From assembly GCA_005878835.1 (NCBI GenBank), contig VBMV01000055.1, forward strand, positions 1-64,000: a stretch of 64,000 bases of DNA, in the 5' to 3' direction. How positions within the stretch are numbered: position 1 is the stretch's first letter; every line of letters begins with the position of its first letter. The notes beneath the pieces are model-generated. The model had not been told where the DNA came from. It saw nothing but the letters and a program-made list of their open reading frames with translations, and ran no database searches. This DNA comes from Gammaproteobacteria bacterium (GTDB taxonomy: Bacteria; Pseudomonadota; Gammaproteobacteria; Steroidobacterales; Steroidobacteraceae). Below are positions 1 to 10,063 of the stretch, one piece after another. Both the position numbers and the translations under genes were made by a program.

Positions 1-489
1 GATGGAGATCTGCGGCGACCCGCGGTCGGCAGGATGCTCGGGCTGCCGCGGGATGCACCGGGCCTGTCCGAGCTGCTGGCCAGTAGCGCCCGGCTCCCCG
101 AATGCGTGAGCGGCACGGGTGTCAAGGATCTGGACGCAATTCCAACGGGCTTCATCCCCCCCGATCCGCTGCAGCTCCTGTCGTCGGCCCGCATGTCCAG
201 TGCGCTCAAGGTGCTGGCCAACACCTATTCGCGCATCATCATCGACTGCGCGCCCATATTGCCGGTGAGCGATGCGGCCGTGCTGTCGAAGTACGCGGAC
301 TGTGTGCTCTATGTCGTGAAGTCGGACGCGACCAAAGTGCCGCAAATCAAGAACGGCCTCGGCCTGCTCGAGCGGGTAAATGCGCCGATACTGGGCATCG
401 TGCTCACCCAGTTTGATGTTCGCAAGGCCGAAAAATACGCTGACTATGCCTATGGCAACTATTACGAGCCGGATGCTTCGAAGTCTTAG
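1..489 (+). CDS. BY-type tyrosine autokinase of polysaccharide export, C-terminal part
   Basis: This is the 3' end of a gene that begins before the window. The first codons read DGDLRRP, the Walker A'-like signature of bacterial tyrosine kinases of the Wzc/CpsD/Etk type. The motif IIIDCAPIL (residues about 75-90 of the visible part) fits their Walker B strand. The C-terminus carries a cluster of tyrosines (YADYAYGNYYEP), the usual autophosphorylation tail. Such kinases control chain length and export of exopolysaccharide at the inner membrane with a Wza/Wzb partner. The stop codon overlaps the ATG of the next gene by 17 bases, so the two are translationally coupled. Whether an N-terminal Wzz domain is fused cannot be seen. 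I am confident in the family and uncertain which polysaccharide it serves. Confidence 0.88.
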   Translation, partial: DGDLRRPAVGRMLGLPRDAPGLSELLASSARLPECVSGTGVKDLDAIPTGFIPPDPLQLLSSARMSSALKVLANTYSRIIIDCAPILPVSDAAVLSKYADCVLYVVKSDATKVPQIKNGLGLLERVNAPILGIVLTQFDVRKAEKYADYAYGNYYEPDASKS

Positions 490-1210
490 GCGGCCCGATT
501 CAAGGCGGCCTGATATCGCACCCCCGGCGCTCGTTCGGGCCTCTATCGCCGCGGTCCTGCTTCTGCTCGGCTACGCCCTGAGCGTCGCCGCCCGTACGGG
601 GCTGGCCGACGTATACGCCGAACCGGCCAAGTCCTATCTGCAGACGAAGCGCGAGGCGGGCGAGGTACTGACCCGTGACGAATGGCAGGCCCTCTACGGG
701 AGCCTCGCCCGGGCGTTGGCGCTGGCACCGGGTGATCCAGACAACCTCAGCGAGTTGGCCCGCCTGCATCGGATCCTCCTCGAGGCAGACGATCTCGATG
801 CCGGGGAGATCTCGCGCTACGGGGATGCGGGCGCCGGCTACTACCGGGCGGCTCTTGCGCTGCGCCCGACGTGGCCCTGGGATTGGGGCAACCTGGCGCT
901 GGTGAAATATCAGCAATACCAGGATACGAGCGCCGTCTACCAGGACGCACTGGTGCGCGCCGTCGAATTCGGCCCGCGGGAGCCTTCATTGCAGGACCGG
1001 GTCGCGGAACTGGGCGCCGGCAGCTGGTGGGCCCTGAGTCCGGCCGCTGCCCGGGCGGTCCTGACCGCCGCCGACCGGGCACTCGAGCGCGATGCCCAGT
1101 CGTTTTCCGGGAGGTCTGATGCGAAGGAGCGATGGCGGCCGCTGTGCACCCGTGCCGGCGACTTCTTCGCGCATATCAAGCGTCACTGTGAGGCGCTCGG
1201 CTTGACATAG
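473..1210 (+). CDS. VpsP/TPR-like polysaccharide biosynthesis protein
   Basis: A 245-residue protein with an N-terminal basic stretch, one hydrophobic segment (about residues 21-40) and then a helical, probably periplasmic domain. The repeated pattern of ALALAPGDPDNLSELARL and, later, AALALRPTWPWDWGNLALV looks like tetratricopeptide helices. Proteins of this layout sit in exopolysaccharide loci and are often called VpsP-like. I infer that family from layout and context, not from a diagnostic motif. The ATG at 473 was chosen because it lies inside the end of the kinase gene (17-base overlap). An earlier in-frame ATG at 380 would overlap the kinase by over 100 bases. A role as scaffold or assembly factor for the polysaccharide machinery is inference. 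Confidence 0.6.
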   Translation: MLRSLRRPDSRRPDIAPPALVRASIAAVLLLLGYALSVAARTGLADVYAEPAKSYLQTKREAGEVLTRDEWQALYGSLARALALAPGDPDNLSELARLHRILLEADDLDAGEISRYGDAGAGYYRAALALRPTWPWDWGNLALVKYQQYQDTSAVYQDALVRAVEFGPREPSLQDRVAELGAGSWWALSPAAARAVLTAADRALERDAQSFSGRSDAKERWRPLCTRAGDFFAHIKRHCEALGLT

Positions 1211-1311
1211 TGGCGGGAATCGCGCTCGCGCGCGGCGCGTTGACAGAACCGGACGTGACGACCATAGTCAGCAGCCCATCGGGGAACCCACCTGCGCTTG
1301 GGGAGATCGTC

Positions 1312-1638
1312 ATGAAAATCAGACCGATCGTCATCGGGATGGCGGCTTGGTTGCTCCTGCCCCTGGCCGGCGCGAGTGCGCCAGCCGTATCCGATCCAGG
1401 CCTGCATCAGGCCGGCGCGGGTGCCGATCTGCAGCGCGGCGCTGCGCACCCGGCCGAGAACTTTGGGCGCAAAGAGAACGAGGATAAGGACGACAAGGGC
1501 GACAAGGACCACAAGGGCAAGCATTGCGACGACGGCGACCATGGCGATGGTGGCGACCGTGGCGGCCATAGCGACCATGGCGACCGTGGCGGCCATGACG
1601 ACGATTGCGACAAGAGCCGGAGCAAACCGCACCGCTAG
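1312..1638 (+). CDS. Small secreted Asp/His/Gly-rich protein
   Basis: A 108-residue product starting MKIRPIVIGMAAWLLLPL, a clear signal peptide ending near ALA/GASA. The start is the ATG at 1312, preceded by a GGGGAGA ribosome binding site. From about residue 55 the mature part is almost entirely D, H, G, K and R, with two cysteines. It includes two copies of a 27-bp in-frame unit (GDRGGHSDH and GDRGGHDDD). Such composition can bind divalent metals or interact with charged polysaccharide, but no known domain is recognisable and I assign no function. It sits between a polysaccharide assembly gene and an O-antigen ligase family gene, and a strong terminator-like hairpin follows. An envelope or matrix role is inference from position and signal peptide. 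Confidence 0.65.
   Translation: MKIRPIVIGMAAWLLLPLAGASAPAVSDPGLHQAGAGADLQRGAAHPAENFGRKENEDKDDKGDKDHKGKHCDDGDHGDGGDRGGHSDHGDRGGHDDDCDKSRSKPHR
1552..1605 (+). repeat. Two tandem 27-bp coding repeats
   Basis: Units 1552-1578 and 1579-1605 share their first 18 bases exactly (GGCGACCGTGGCGGCCAT) and then diverge slightly. They lie in frame in the Asp/His/Gly-rich secreted protein and encode GDRGGHSDH and GDRGGHDDD. Slippage-type expansion of this tract is plausible. Confidence 0.8.
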
Positions 1639-1691
1639 GGCTCAAAGGAAATAAAGTCGGTCAGCCGACCCTACCGCCACCGATTAAGATC

Positions 1692-1728
1692 AAACGGCGT
1701 ACGTTCCAGGACGTACGCCGTTTTCGTT
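1692..1728 (+). terminator. Rho-independent terminator-like hairpin
   Basis: A perfect 13-bp stem (AAACGGCGTACGT paired with ACGTACGCCGTTT, 1692-1704 and 1711-1723) encloses the 6-nt loop TCCAGG and runs into TTTTCGTTT. It lies 54 bases after the small secreted protein and just upstream of the O-antigen ligase family gene, so it probably separates two transcription units. Confidence 0.8.
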
Positions 1729-1741
1729 TGGGGAATCGCAA

Positions 1742-3145
1742 GTGATGGCGCCACGGGCTCCCGCCGATCGCTTCCTGTTTCATGCCTTCCTGGCGCTGTT
1801 GTTGTGGATGCCTCTGCCGTTCGGCAGCAACGTCGCCTGGGCCTCATCGTTCATGGAAGCCTGGGTGTTCCTGATCGCGGGCCTGTGGCTCGTGCAGTAC
1901 TACCGGGGCAAGGTTTCACCGAGCCGCCCCTTCGTCCGTGCATGGCCCGTGACCGCGTGCCTGCTCGCCACCCTGTTGTGGATACTCGTGCAGGCGCTGC
2001 CCTTGCCGGCCCGCGCCCTCGGCCTGCTCTCGCCGCGGGCCCTTGAAATCCACAGTACCACGCACAGCTACCCGAGCCTGTCGCTCGACGTCCACGCCAC
2101 CCGCCAGGCGGCCCTGCAGACACTGGCCTACCTGCTCTTCTTCTGCCTGACGTTGCTGCTCGTCAACAGCAGGCCGCGCATCAGGTTGCTGGCGCAGGCG
2201 CTCATCGTGGGCGGCGTGTTCCAGGCCGCCTATGGCTCGCTCATGACGCTCGCCGGACTCGAGCACGGGGTATTCATCGACAGGCAGGACCCCGGGGTGG
2301 CCACGGGCACGTTCATCAACCGCAATCACCTGGCGGGTTACCTGGAAATGTGTCTCGCGGCCGGCGTCGGCCTGATGCTGGCCGAGCTCTCGAGCACCCG
2401 TGCGGTCGGCTGGCGCGACAGTGCGCGCCAGCTGTTGCGGACCCTGCTCGGCAACAAGGCGCGCGTGAGGCTCGCGCTCGTGGTCATGGTCACGGGCCTC
2501 GTGCTCACGCGCTCGCGTATGGGCAACACCGCGTTCTTCGCAAGCCTGACCGGCGTGGGCTGTTTCTACCTGCTGGCGGTGCGCAAGCTCTCGGGCCGCA
2601 CCATCACCTTCTTCGCCAGCCTGCTCATCATCGATCTGATCGTCGTCGGCAATTTCTTCGGCCTCGAGAAAGTGGCGGAGCGCATCCAGCAGACTTCCAT
2701 TGAGCCCGGGGATCGCGTCGACACGGACCGCGACGCCCTGGCGATGCTGCGGGACTTCCCGCTGACGGGCATCGGAGCCGGAGCCTTCTATGCCGTTTAC
2801 CCGATGTATACCAGCGCCGTCGTCGTCACCGGCTTCACCCGGCATGCGCACGACGATTACCTGCAGTTCGCCTGCGAGTTCGGGCTGGTGTTCGCGGCCC
2901 TGCTGGGCGCCGTCGTGCTGGCCTCGCTATGGACGGCCATTCGCGCCCAACTCAAGCGCCGCGACCAGCAATTGCAGGGCATGGGCTTCGCGGCCACGAT
3001 GGCCATCGTGGCGCTGCTGATTCATTCGGCGGTCGACTTCAACCTGCAGATCCCGGCCAACGCGGCGATGTTCGTCGTCATGCTGGCCCTCGGATGGGTC
3101 AGCCGGTACTGGGACCCACTGATCGATCTCCCGGCGCACCACTGA
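1742..3145 (+). CDS. O-antigen ligase/polymerase family membrane protein (Wzy_C)
   Basis: A 467-residue polytopic inner-membrane protein with about ten or more hydrophobic segments. A large central periplasmic loop carries NRNHLAGYLEM and, later, GIGAGAFYAVYP with HAHDDYLQFACEFG. This pattern of N-R-N-H-x-A and H-x-H-x-D-Y/L is typical of the O-antigen ligase and Wzy polymerase superfamily. These enzymes move undecaprenyl-linked glycan chains or polymerise them. The start is GTG at 1742, immediately followed by ATG at 1745, and either may be used. It closes the exopolysaccharide locus at the left of the window, so a polymerase role is at least as likely as WaaL-type ligation. Sequence alone does not decide between them. 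Confidence 0.82.
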   Translation: MMAPRAPADRFLFHAFLALLLWMPLPFGSNVAWASSFMEAWVFLIAGLWLVQYYRGKVSPSRPFVRAWPVTACLLATLLWILVQALPLPARALGLLSPRALEIHSTTHSYPSLSLDVHATRQAALQTLAYLLFFCLTLLLVNSRPRIRLLAQALIVGGVFQAAYGSLMTLAGLEHGVFIDRQDPGVATGTFINRNHLAGYLEMCLAAGVGLMLAELSSTRAVGWRDSARQLLRTLLGNKARVRLALVVMVTGLVLTRSRMGNTAFFASLTGVGCFYLLAVRKLSGRTITFFASLLIIDLIVVGNFFGLEKVAERIQQTSIEPGDRVDTDRDALAMLRDFPLTGIGAGAFYAVYPMYTSAVVVTGFTRHAHDDYLQFACEFGLVFAALLGAVVLASLWTAIRAQLKRRDQQLQGMGFAATMAIVALLIHSAVDFNLQIPANAAMFVVMLALGWVSRYWDPLIDLPAHH

Positions 3146-3337
3146 TTGTTTTTTGGTGTTTCAAAGGCCAAAGATTGAAGTGGATGAGGATGTGCAGATG
3201 GTTGCCGCAGTCATGATGGCAAACATACCAACTGCCCGATCAGTGGCCGTGGCAAAGGCTGTAGATGCGATTGCACCTACTCTCCGGGAGGCATTATCCT
3301 CCAGAGCAGATCGTCGCTTTACAGTTGATCGCGTCGC

Positions 3338-3577
3338 CTATTTTGGCCGGTGATCAGCAAAGACAATCAACTGCCACCGGATAGAGCCTTGGGCTACTGT
3401 GTGCTCGTGATGGTCTTGCGGTGGAAGCGGATGAGATTCGGTGGAGACTGCTTCACGCCCGCATCCTTCGCAGCGATAGATTCCAGACAGCGGAGCCGCG
3501 ACGCCCGGATGTCTGACTTCGTCAAAAACAGCATCCTGTGCCTTACCAACGTATGTATCGTATTTGTAGAGCGCCAT
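3338..3577 (-). CDS. Small zinc-ribbon protein ('protein L'-like)
   Basis: A 79-residue cytoplasmic protein with the core PGVAAPLSGIYRCEGCG, followed by ESHPLPPQDHHEH and QGSIRWQLIVFADH. The CxxC and the HH/H cluster suggest a zinc site. The whole layout matches a family of small proteins annotated only as 'protein L' or hypothetical in Pseudomonas and relatives, which I recall from general knowledge. No function is established. It lies 13 bases beyond the Fic gene stop, on the same strand and within the same lower-GC island, so cotranscription with fic is likely. I prefer this frame because it has the recognisable conserved protein. The overlapping plus-strand frames have none. Confidence 0.7.
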   Translation of the reverse strand: MALYKYDTYVGKAQDAVFDEVRHPGVAAPLSGIYRCEGCGREAVSTESHPLPPQDHHEHTVAQGSIRWQLIVFADHRPK

Positions 3578-3590
3578 TGTCCTGATTGGG

Positions 3591-4793
3591 TTATCTAGTG
3601 CGAGCGGCTTTCTGCGGCGGCTCTTGAAGCAAGTCCAGCTGGTTGGAATTTGCGCTTGATTCAGTATGCTGAGCGAACGGATCTTGAAGGGAGATCAAGG
3701 CCGTTCGCTTTGGCCTCAAGGACCGAAGCCAATCCGATCCAATATAGACACGACCTCTGCGCTCGCCGACCGGAACTAGCAGCCCCTCATTCACGAGGGT
3801 CTTTAGATCTTTGCTAGCGACCTCATTTGAAATGCCTGCAATAGCGCGATAAGTCGAATTTCGAATACGGCGGCCAAATGCCGCATCAAGTAACGCAAGG
3901 ACCAGGCGCTCATTCAATCCGCGTTTTCGAGCTTCGACTTCTAGAATATCGCCAACTCGCTCCATCTCCTTGGTTCGGCGCAGAAGTGTCGTCGCTTGTC
4001 GATAGTGCGCAGTCAGGCAGAACTTGATGAATGGCGACGGATCGCGCTCAGGGTGCCAACTTCCTTGGCCTACCTCGGCCAGTACCGCGTAATACTCAAG
4101 CATTTGTCGCCCGAGATATTCTTCGATACTTGAGAAAATAGGATCGAGAATCCCTTCTCGTGCGAGCACCATGGTTTGCAACGCGCGCCCCATTCTTCCG
4201 TTCCCATCGGAGAATGGATGGATCATGACTAGATTGAGGTGTGCCATAGCGGCTCTCACCATCACAGGGAGATCGCTAGGTGCATTGAGTGAATTGATCA
4301 AGTCTTCCATCAGCTTTGCGACCAAGGAGATGTCCGGGCCCTCATAGACGATTTGACCAGTGGGCTCGTGGCGGACGAATACTGCTCCGGGTCTCCACCG
4401 GCCAGGATGCTTAGTGATATCGAAATCGAGCATCATGTAATGCAGACCGCGAAGCGTCCCTTCGTTGTGAACGAAGTGACGATCGTCTGCGAGCTGCAAG
4501 ACATAGCTCATCGCCGATCTGTATCCCTTCACTGCCGACCAAGCAGCACGATCAGCATCTAACGGTTCCTCGCCTTCGATAGCCGCGACTGCGTCTTCGT
4601 GCGTAACGTTGTATCCTTCAATGGTGTTGGAGCCTTGAATTGCTCTGGCAAAGGTTGAACGGCTCAGCAAGCCAGTCCAACGACGGCGGTTGTCGCTGGT
4701 GGCATTTCGGAGTTGCACTCGCAAAGCATCGATCTCCGAGATGACGCGCAGACACTCAGGAGACAGCGGATCGATAGTGAAGATTGAACCCAT
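3591..4793 (-). CDS. Fic family protein (class II, N-terminal inhibitory helix)
   Basis: A 400-residue protein. The catalytic Fic motif HPFSDGNGR lies at residues 192-200, fitting the HPFx[D/E]GNGRxxR consensus for AMP or other nucleotide transfer to a protein hydroxyl. The segment SNTIEG at residues 55-60 fits the autoinhibitory [S/T]xxxE[G/N] motif, here N-terminal, so this is a class II (self-inhibited) Fic protein. The C-terminal third resembles a winged helix, as in many Fic proteins that regulate their own operon. The start is ATG at 4793; an earlier in-frame start at 4850 would run through the inverted repeats upstream. Codon use is less GC-biased than in the neighbours, which suggests horizontal acquisition. 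The target is unknown. Confidence 0.88.
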   Translation of the reverse strand: MGSIFTIDPLSPECLRVISEIDALRVQLRNATSDNRRRWTGLLSRSTFARAIQGSNTIEGYNVTHEDAVAAIEGEEPLDADRAAWSAVKGYRSAMSYVLQLADDRHFVHNEGTLRGLHYMMLDFDITKHPGRWRPGAVFVRHEPTGQIVYEGPDISLVAKLMEDLINSLNAPSDLPVMVRAAMAHLNLVMIHPFSDGNGRMGRALQTMVLAREGILDPIFSSIEEYLGRQMLEYYAVLAEVGQGSWHPERDPSPFIKFCLTAHYRQATTLLRRTKEMERVGDILEVEARKRGLNERLVLALLDAAFGRRIRNSTYRAIAGISNEVASKDLKTLVNEGLLVPVGERRGRVYIGSDWLRSLRPKRTALISLQDPFAQHTESSANSNQLDLLQEPPQKAARTR

Positions 4794-4800
4794 ATGTATA

Positions 4801-4842
4801 TAGTATCTGTAACTTATCCAGATACTATCAGGATTGTATCCT
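4801..4842. promoter_or_regulatory. Inverted repeats upstream of fic, candidate operator
   Basis: Immediately upstream of the fic start, TAGTATCTG (4801-4809) and CAGATACTA (4819-4827) form a perfect 9-bp inverted repeat around a 9-nt spacer. They are followed by AGGAT-TGT-ATCCT (4830-4842). The arms are AT-rich and sit where the minus-strand promoter of fic should be. Because the Fic protein has a winged-helix-like C-terminus, autoregulation through these sites is a reasonable inference, not shown. Confidence 0.5.
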
Positions 4843-5090
4843 GTTATCAACTGGAAATGGGTATGGTCTTAAATCGGTTCTTCTTGCAAAGCCGAAAAAA
4901 GCTATTAGGGAAGAAATCTTTTCCTTTTCAATATGTTGTGGAGCGACTGCTGGCGACTCCGCCAAGCCATTTCGGCAGAAAAAGCCTAGTTCCTAGGGAA
5001 AACGCCAAACCTAGCCGCTCTTAGGCTTAGCAAGCCTGACTATTCTCCGCCGCTCATCTATTTTGGTTTGTAAAACGGATGGTCGTTGTT
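4843..5090. other. AT-richer spacer between fic and acs
   Basis: This stretch has noticeably lower GC than its surroundings and no coding frame that I can support. It probably marks the right edge of the horizontally acquired fic island. No transposase remnant, tRNA or clear terminator is visible. Confidence 0.5.
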
Positions 5091-7316
<2,226 letters not shown>

Positions 7317-7389
7317 GGCTCGCTCCTGACAAAACACTGCGGCTGTGAGGCGCAGCATAGCCGCGCGCAGCCGCTCTGTCAGCGCCGCG

Positions 7390-8277
7390 TCAGCGCCGCG
7401 CCTGCGCGAGCAGCCGCTCGATCATGGCGCGCGCCTGCCGGGCATAACCGCCGCCGAACAGGTTGGCATGGTTCAGCACGTGGTAGAGGTTGTAGAGCTC
7501 GGCGCGCGCCTCCCAGGCCGGCGCGAGCGGCGCCGCCGCCTGGTACGCCTGGTAGAAGCGCTCGCCGAAGCCGCCGAACAGCCGTGTCATCGCCAGGTCG
7601 GTCTCGCGATCGCCGTAGTAGACCGCCGGGTCGATGAGCACCGGCTCACCGCTCGCGCTCGCGAGCCAGTTGCCGCCCCACAGGTCCCCGTGCAGGAGCG
7701 AGGCCGCCGGGCGGTGAGCGGCGAGCAGCACCGGCACCGACTCGAGCAGCCGCTCCCCGGCGGCGGCGGGAAGCTCGGCAAAGCCGTGCGCCGCGGCCAT
7801 CTCGAGCTGCGGGCGCAGGCGCCGCTCGCGAAAGAATTCCGCCCAGTCCTCGCTCGCGGCGTTCACCTGCGGCGTGCGGCCGATGGTGTTGTCGCGCACC
7901 CAGCCAAACCGGGGCGCCGTGACGGCGTGCAGCGCGGCGAGCTCCCTCCCCAGGCGCGCTTCGCACTCCGGCCCCGCCACGCCCGTCTCGATCCACTCGA
8001 GCGCCAGGAACGCGCAGCCCTCCGTATGCCCGCTCGCCAGCACCCGCGGCACGCGCACCGTGCGGGAGCGCTCGAGCTCGGCGAGCCCGGCTGCCTCGGC
8101 CGCGAGCATGGCCCGCGCCTCGGGCGGGGCGAGCTTCACGAACATCGGGCCCGCAGCGGCCGGCCAGAGGTAGCACTCGTTGATGCTGCCGCCCGACACG
8201 CGCCGCTGCGGCCCCAGGGCACAGCGCGTGCCGGTCAGCGCGCCGATCTCACGGGCGACGGCCGCAAAGCGCTCCAT
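7390..8277 (-). CDS. Fructosamine-3-kinase family protein
   Basis: A 295-residue cytoplasmic kinase-like protein. An N-terminal lobe with FVKLAPPEA (the ATP-binding lysine) is followed by the catalytic loop [11 protein letters not shown] and the metal-binding segment [17 protein letters not shown]. This matches the fructosamine/ketosamine kinase family of the aminoglycoside phosphotransferase fold. Members phosphorylate Amadori products on glycated proteins or small molecules and so start deglycation. The preceding minus-strand gene is the 5'-3' exonuclease, 21 bases away, so the two may be cotranscribed. Family membership is clear. The natural substrate is not determined by sequence. Confidence 0.9.
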   Translation of the reverse strand: MERFAAVAREIGALTGTRCALGPQRRVSGGSINECYLWPAAAGPMFVKLAPPEARAMLAAEAAGLAELERSRTVRVPRVLASGHTEGCAFLALEWIETGVAGPECEARLGRELAALHAVTAPRFGWVRDNTIGRTPQVNAASEDWAEFFRERRLRPQLEMAAAHGFAELPAAAGERLLESVPVLLAAHRPAASLLHGDLWGGNWLASASGEPVLIDPAVYYGDRETDLAMTRLFGGFGERFYQAYQAAAPLAPAWEARAELYNLYHVLNHANLFGGGYARQARAMIERLLAQARR

Positions 8278-8298
8278 CTCATGCCACGGGGCGCGCGC

Positions 8299-9189
8299 TC
8301 AGAGGGCGGGCAGCTGCGCCAGCCGCTCGCCCTGGCGGCGCAGGAACGGTCCGAAGCCGAGTCGGTCGTACAGCTCCGACAGCGCCGGCATGTCGGGCAG
8401 GCGGCGCCTGAGCCCGGGGGCCGCGACCTCGAGCGAGAGATCGCAGGCGATGCGCGTGAGCCGGCGGGCGAGGTACACCGACTCGCGATGCTCACTCAGG
8501 CGCGCCCCCAGGGTCCCCGCGCCGCGCAGCTTCAGGTGCGCCACCCGCGCCAGGTCACCGTACAGCTCATCGAGGGAGCTGAATGCGCGCATGAGGCAGG
8601 CGGCGGTGCGATGCCCGATGCCGGGCACGCCGGGAATGTTGTCCACCTCGTCGCCGGTGAGCGCGAGATAGTCGGCGAAGCGCTCAGGTCTCACGCCGAA
8701 ATGCCGCTCGATGTCGTGATAGCCGAACTGCTCGCGCGCGCCGAAGTCCCAGAACAGATCCCCGTCGCGCACCAGCTGCGCCAGGTCCTTGTCGCGGGTG
8801 ATGAAGGCGCAGCGCTCCCCCTGCGCGCGCATCAGCGCGGCGAGCGTCCCGATGAGGTCGTCGGCCTCGTAGTCCGGGTCCACGAACACCGCGACCCCGA
8901 GCCGCCGGCACAACTCGCGGCAGTGCTCGAACTGCAGCGCCAGGTCCGCCGGCGCGCGCTCGCGGTTGGCCTTGTACGGCGGGTAGATGCGATTGCGGTA
9001 GGAGCCGGCGCGGCGCTGATCGAAGGCGACCGCCATGTAGGTGGGGCGCACCCGCTCGATGAGGTCTCCGAGGAAGCGCGCGAACCCGAACACGGCGTGC
9101 GCGGGGTTGCCGTCCCGGTCGCGCATGTCGGGCAGCACGGAGTGATAGGCGCGAAAGACGTAGACCGAAGCGTCCACTAGGAAGATCAA
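8299..9189 (-). CDS. 5'-3' exonuclease (Pol I N-terminal-like/ExoIX-like)
   Basis: A 296-residue stand-alone flap-nuclease-type protein. LVDASVYVFRAYHS at the start is the PIN-like metal-binding entry, DPDYEADDLIGTLA holds the acidic cluster, ITRDKDLAQLV follows, and TGDEVDNIPGVPGIG is the helix-hairpin-helix DNA-binding motif. This is the domain found at the N-terminus of DNA polymerase I or alone as Xni/ExoIX. It probably processes flaps or gapped DNA in repair and replication. The start is TTG at 9189, preceded by GGAG nine bases upstream in the same frame. No ATG fits the N-terminal motif. Confidence 0.9.
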   Translation of the reverse strand: MIFLVDASVYVFRAYHSVLPDMRDRDGNPAHAVFGFARFLGDLIERVRPTYMAVAFDQRRAGSYRNRIYPPYKANRERAPADLALQFEHCRELCRRLGVAVFVDPDYEADDLIGTLAALMRAQGERCAFITRDKDLAQLVRDGDLFWDFGAREQFGYHDIERHFGVRPERFADYLALTGDEVDNIPGVPGIGHRTAACLMRAFSSLDELYGDLARVAHLKLRGAGTLGARLSEHRESVYLARRLTRIACDLSLEVAAPGLRRRLPDMPALSELYDRLGFGPFLRRQGERLAQLPAL

Positions 9190-9279
9190 GGCGCCGCTCC
9201 GCTGCTGGAAACCGGCGCCACCTTAGCAGCCGGCGGCCCCGATCGTCACGCGCCGATCGCGCGGCCTTCAAGTGCGCGG

Positions 9280-9984
9280 TCAGCTGAGCCAGCGCTGGAT
9301 GCGGTCGTGCAGCGGGCTCGAGCGCGGAAAATGCGCCACCAGGTATTCCATCTGGTCGGCGAGCACGCGCCGTCCCTTGAGAAAGATGTATTCCGCATAG
9401 GTCGGCGTGAACGGCACCGCGATCAGCTGCATGCGCGCCTGCTCGGGTGTACGCGAGGCCTTCTGGTTGTTGCAGCGGCGGCAGGCCGCCACCACGTTGG
9501 TCCACAGATCCGTGCCGCCCTGGCTGAAGGGGCGAATGTGATCGCGCGACAGCTCGCGCGAGGCAAAGCGCTGGCCGCAGTACATGCACAGGTACGCGTC
9601 GCGCCGGAACAGCGTCTGGTTGTTCAGCGGCGGCACGTAGTCGTGGCGCGTGTTGCCCGGATTGCCGGTGTGCCCGACCGTGGCGACGATGGAGTTGACC
9701 TCCAGGACCGTGCGCCGCCCGCTGCGCGCATTGGTGCCGCCGTACAGCTCATACAACAGCGAGCCGCACGTGTAAGCCACCTGCTCTTGGGTGTACAGTC
9801 GCGCGGCTTCCTTGTAGTCGATCCACTCGAGCGGCATGCCGGCGACGTCGGTGCGCAGCACCAGCTGCGACAGCCCGCGCGCCGCCACCGTCGCGACTAT
9901 CGCGAAGTCCTCCGGGAGGCCGTGATCGGCGCGCTCGAGATCGATGCCTAGCATGGCGGGGTACGATACGGCACTTGTGTGCAT
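9280..9984 (-). CDS. HNH endonuclease family protein
   Basis: A 234-residue protein. The C-terminal half carries a zinc-bracketed HNH nuclease motif: CMYCG, then SRDHIRPFSQGG, then NVVAACRRCNNQKASR, matching the CxxC...DH...N...CxxC arrangement. The N-terminal half has no recognised domain. Solitary HNH proteins of this type are common in proteobacterial chromosomes and their role is unclear; DNA repair or phage defence have been proposed for various families. The ATG at 9984 is preferred because the longer frame would run into pntAA on the opposite strand. The two genes are divergent with a 79-base intergenic region. Confidence 0.85.
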   Translation of the reverse strand: MHTSAVSYPAMLGIDLERADHGLPEDFAIVATVAARGLSQLVLRTDVAGMPLEWIDYKEAARLYTQEQVAYTCGSLLYELYGGTNARSGRRTVLEVNSIVATVGHTGNPGNTRHDYVPPLNNQTLFRRDAYLCMYCGQRFASRELSRDHIRPFSQGGTDLWTNVVAACRRCNNQKASRTPEQARMQLIAVPFTPTYAEYIFLKGRRVLADQMEYLVAHFPRSSPLHDRIQRWLS

Positions 9985-10029
9985 GAGTTCAACATTGCAA
10001 GATCTTAATTCAACTGGGGATTTGCAGAC

Positions 10030-10049
10030 ACGTGGCTGGCCGGCCACGT
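10030..10049. promoter_or_regulatory. 7-bp inverted repeat in the pntAA leader
   Basis: ACGTGGC (10030-10036) and GCCACGT (10043-10049) form a perfect inverted repeat around TGGCCG, 14 bases before the pntAA start and just upstream of its GAGGGCC binding site. It could be an operator or a leader hairpin affecting translation initiation. Nothing else supports either reading. Confidence 0.4.
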
Positions 10050-10063
10050 ACGCGAGGGCCTGA

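Noticed and set aside
1540-1610. Possible CRISPR-like repeats
   Set aside because: The units are in-frame coding repeats of 27 bp with no spacers and no cas genes nearby.
3153-3598. Short plus-strand frames in the fic island
   Set aside because: They have no motif and the opposite strand holds the recognisable zinc-ribbon protein. The left part, 3146-3337, has no supportable gene.
7345-9180. Long plus-strand open frame opposite the fructosamine-kinase and exonuclease genes
   Set aside because: Both minus-strand genes are clear families. The plus frame has the composition of a shadow and spans two unrelated genes.
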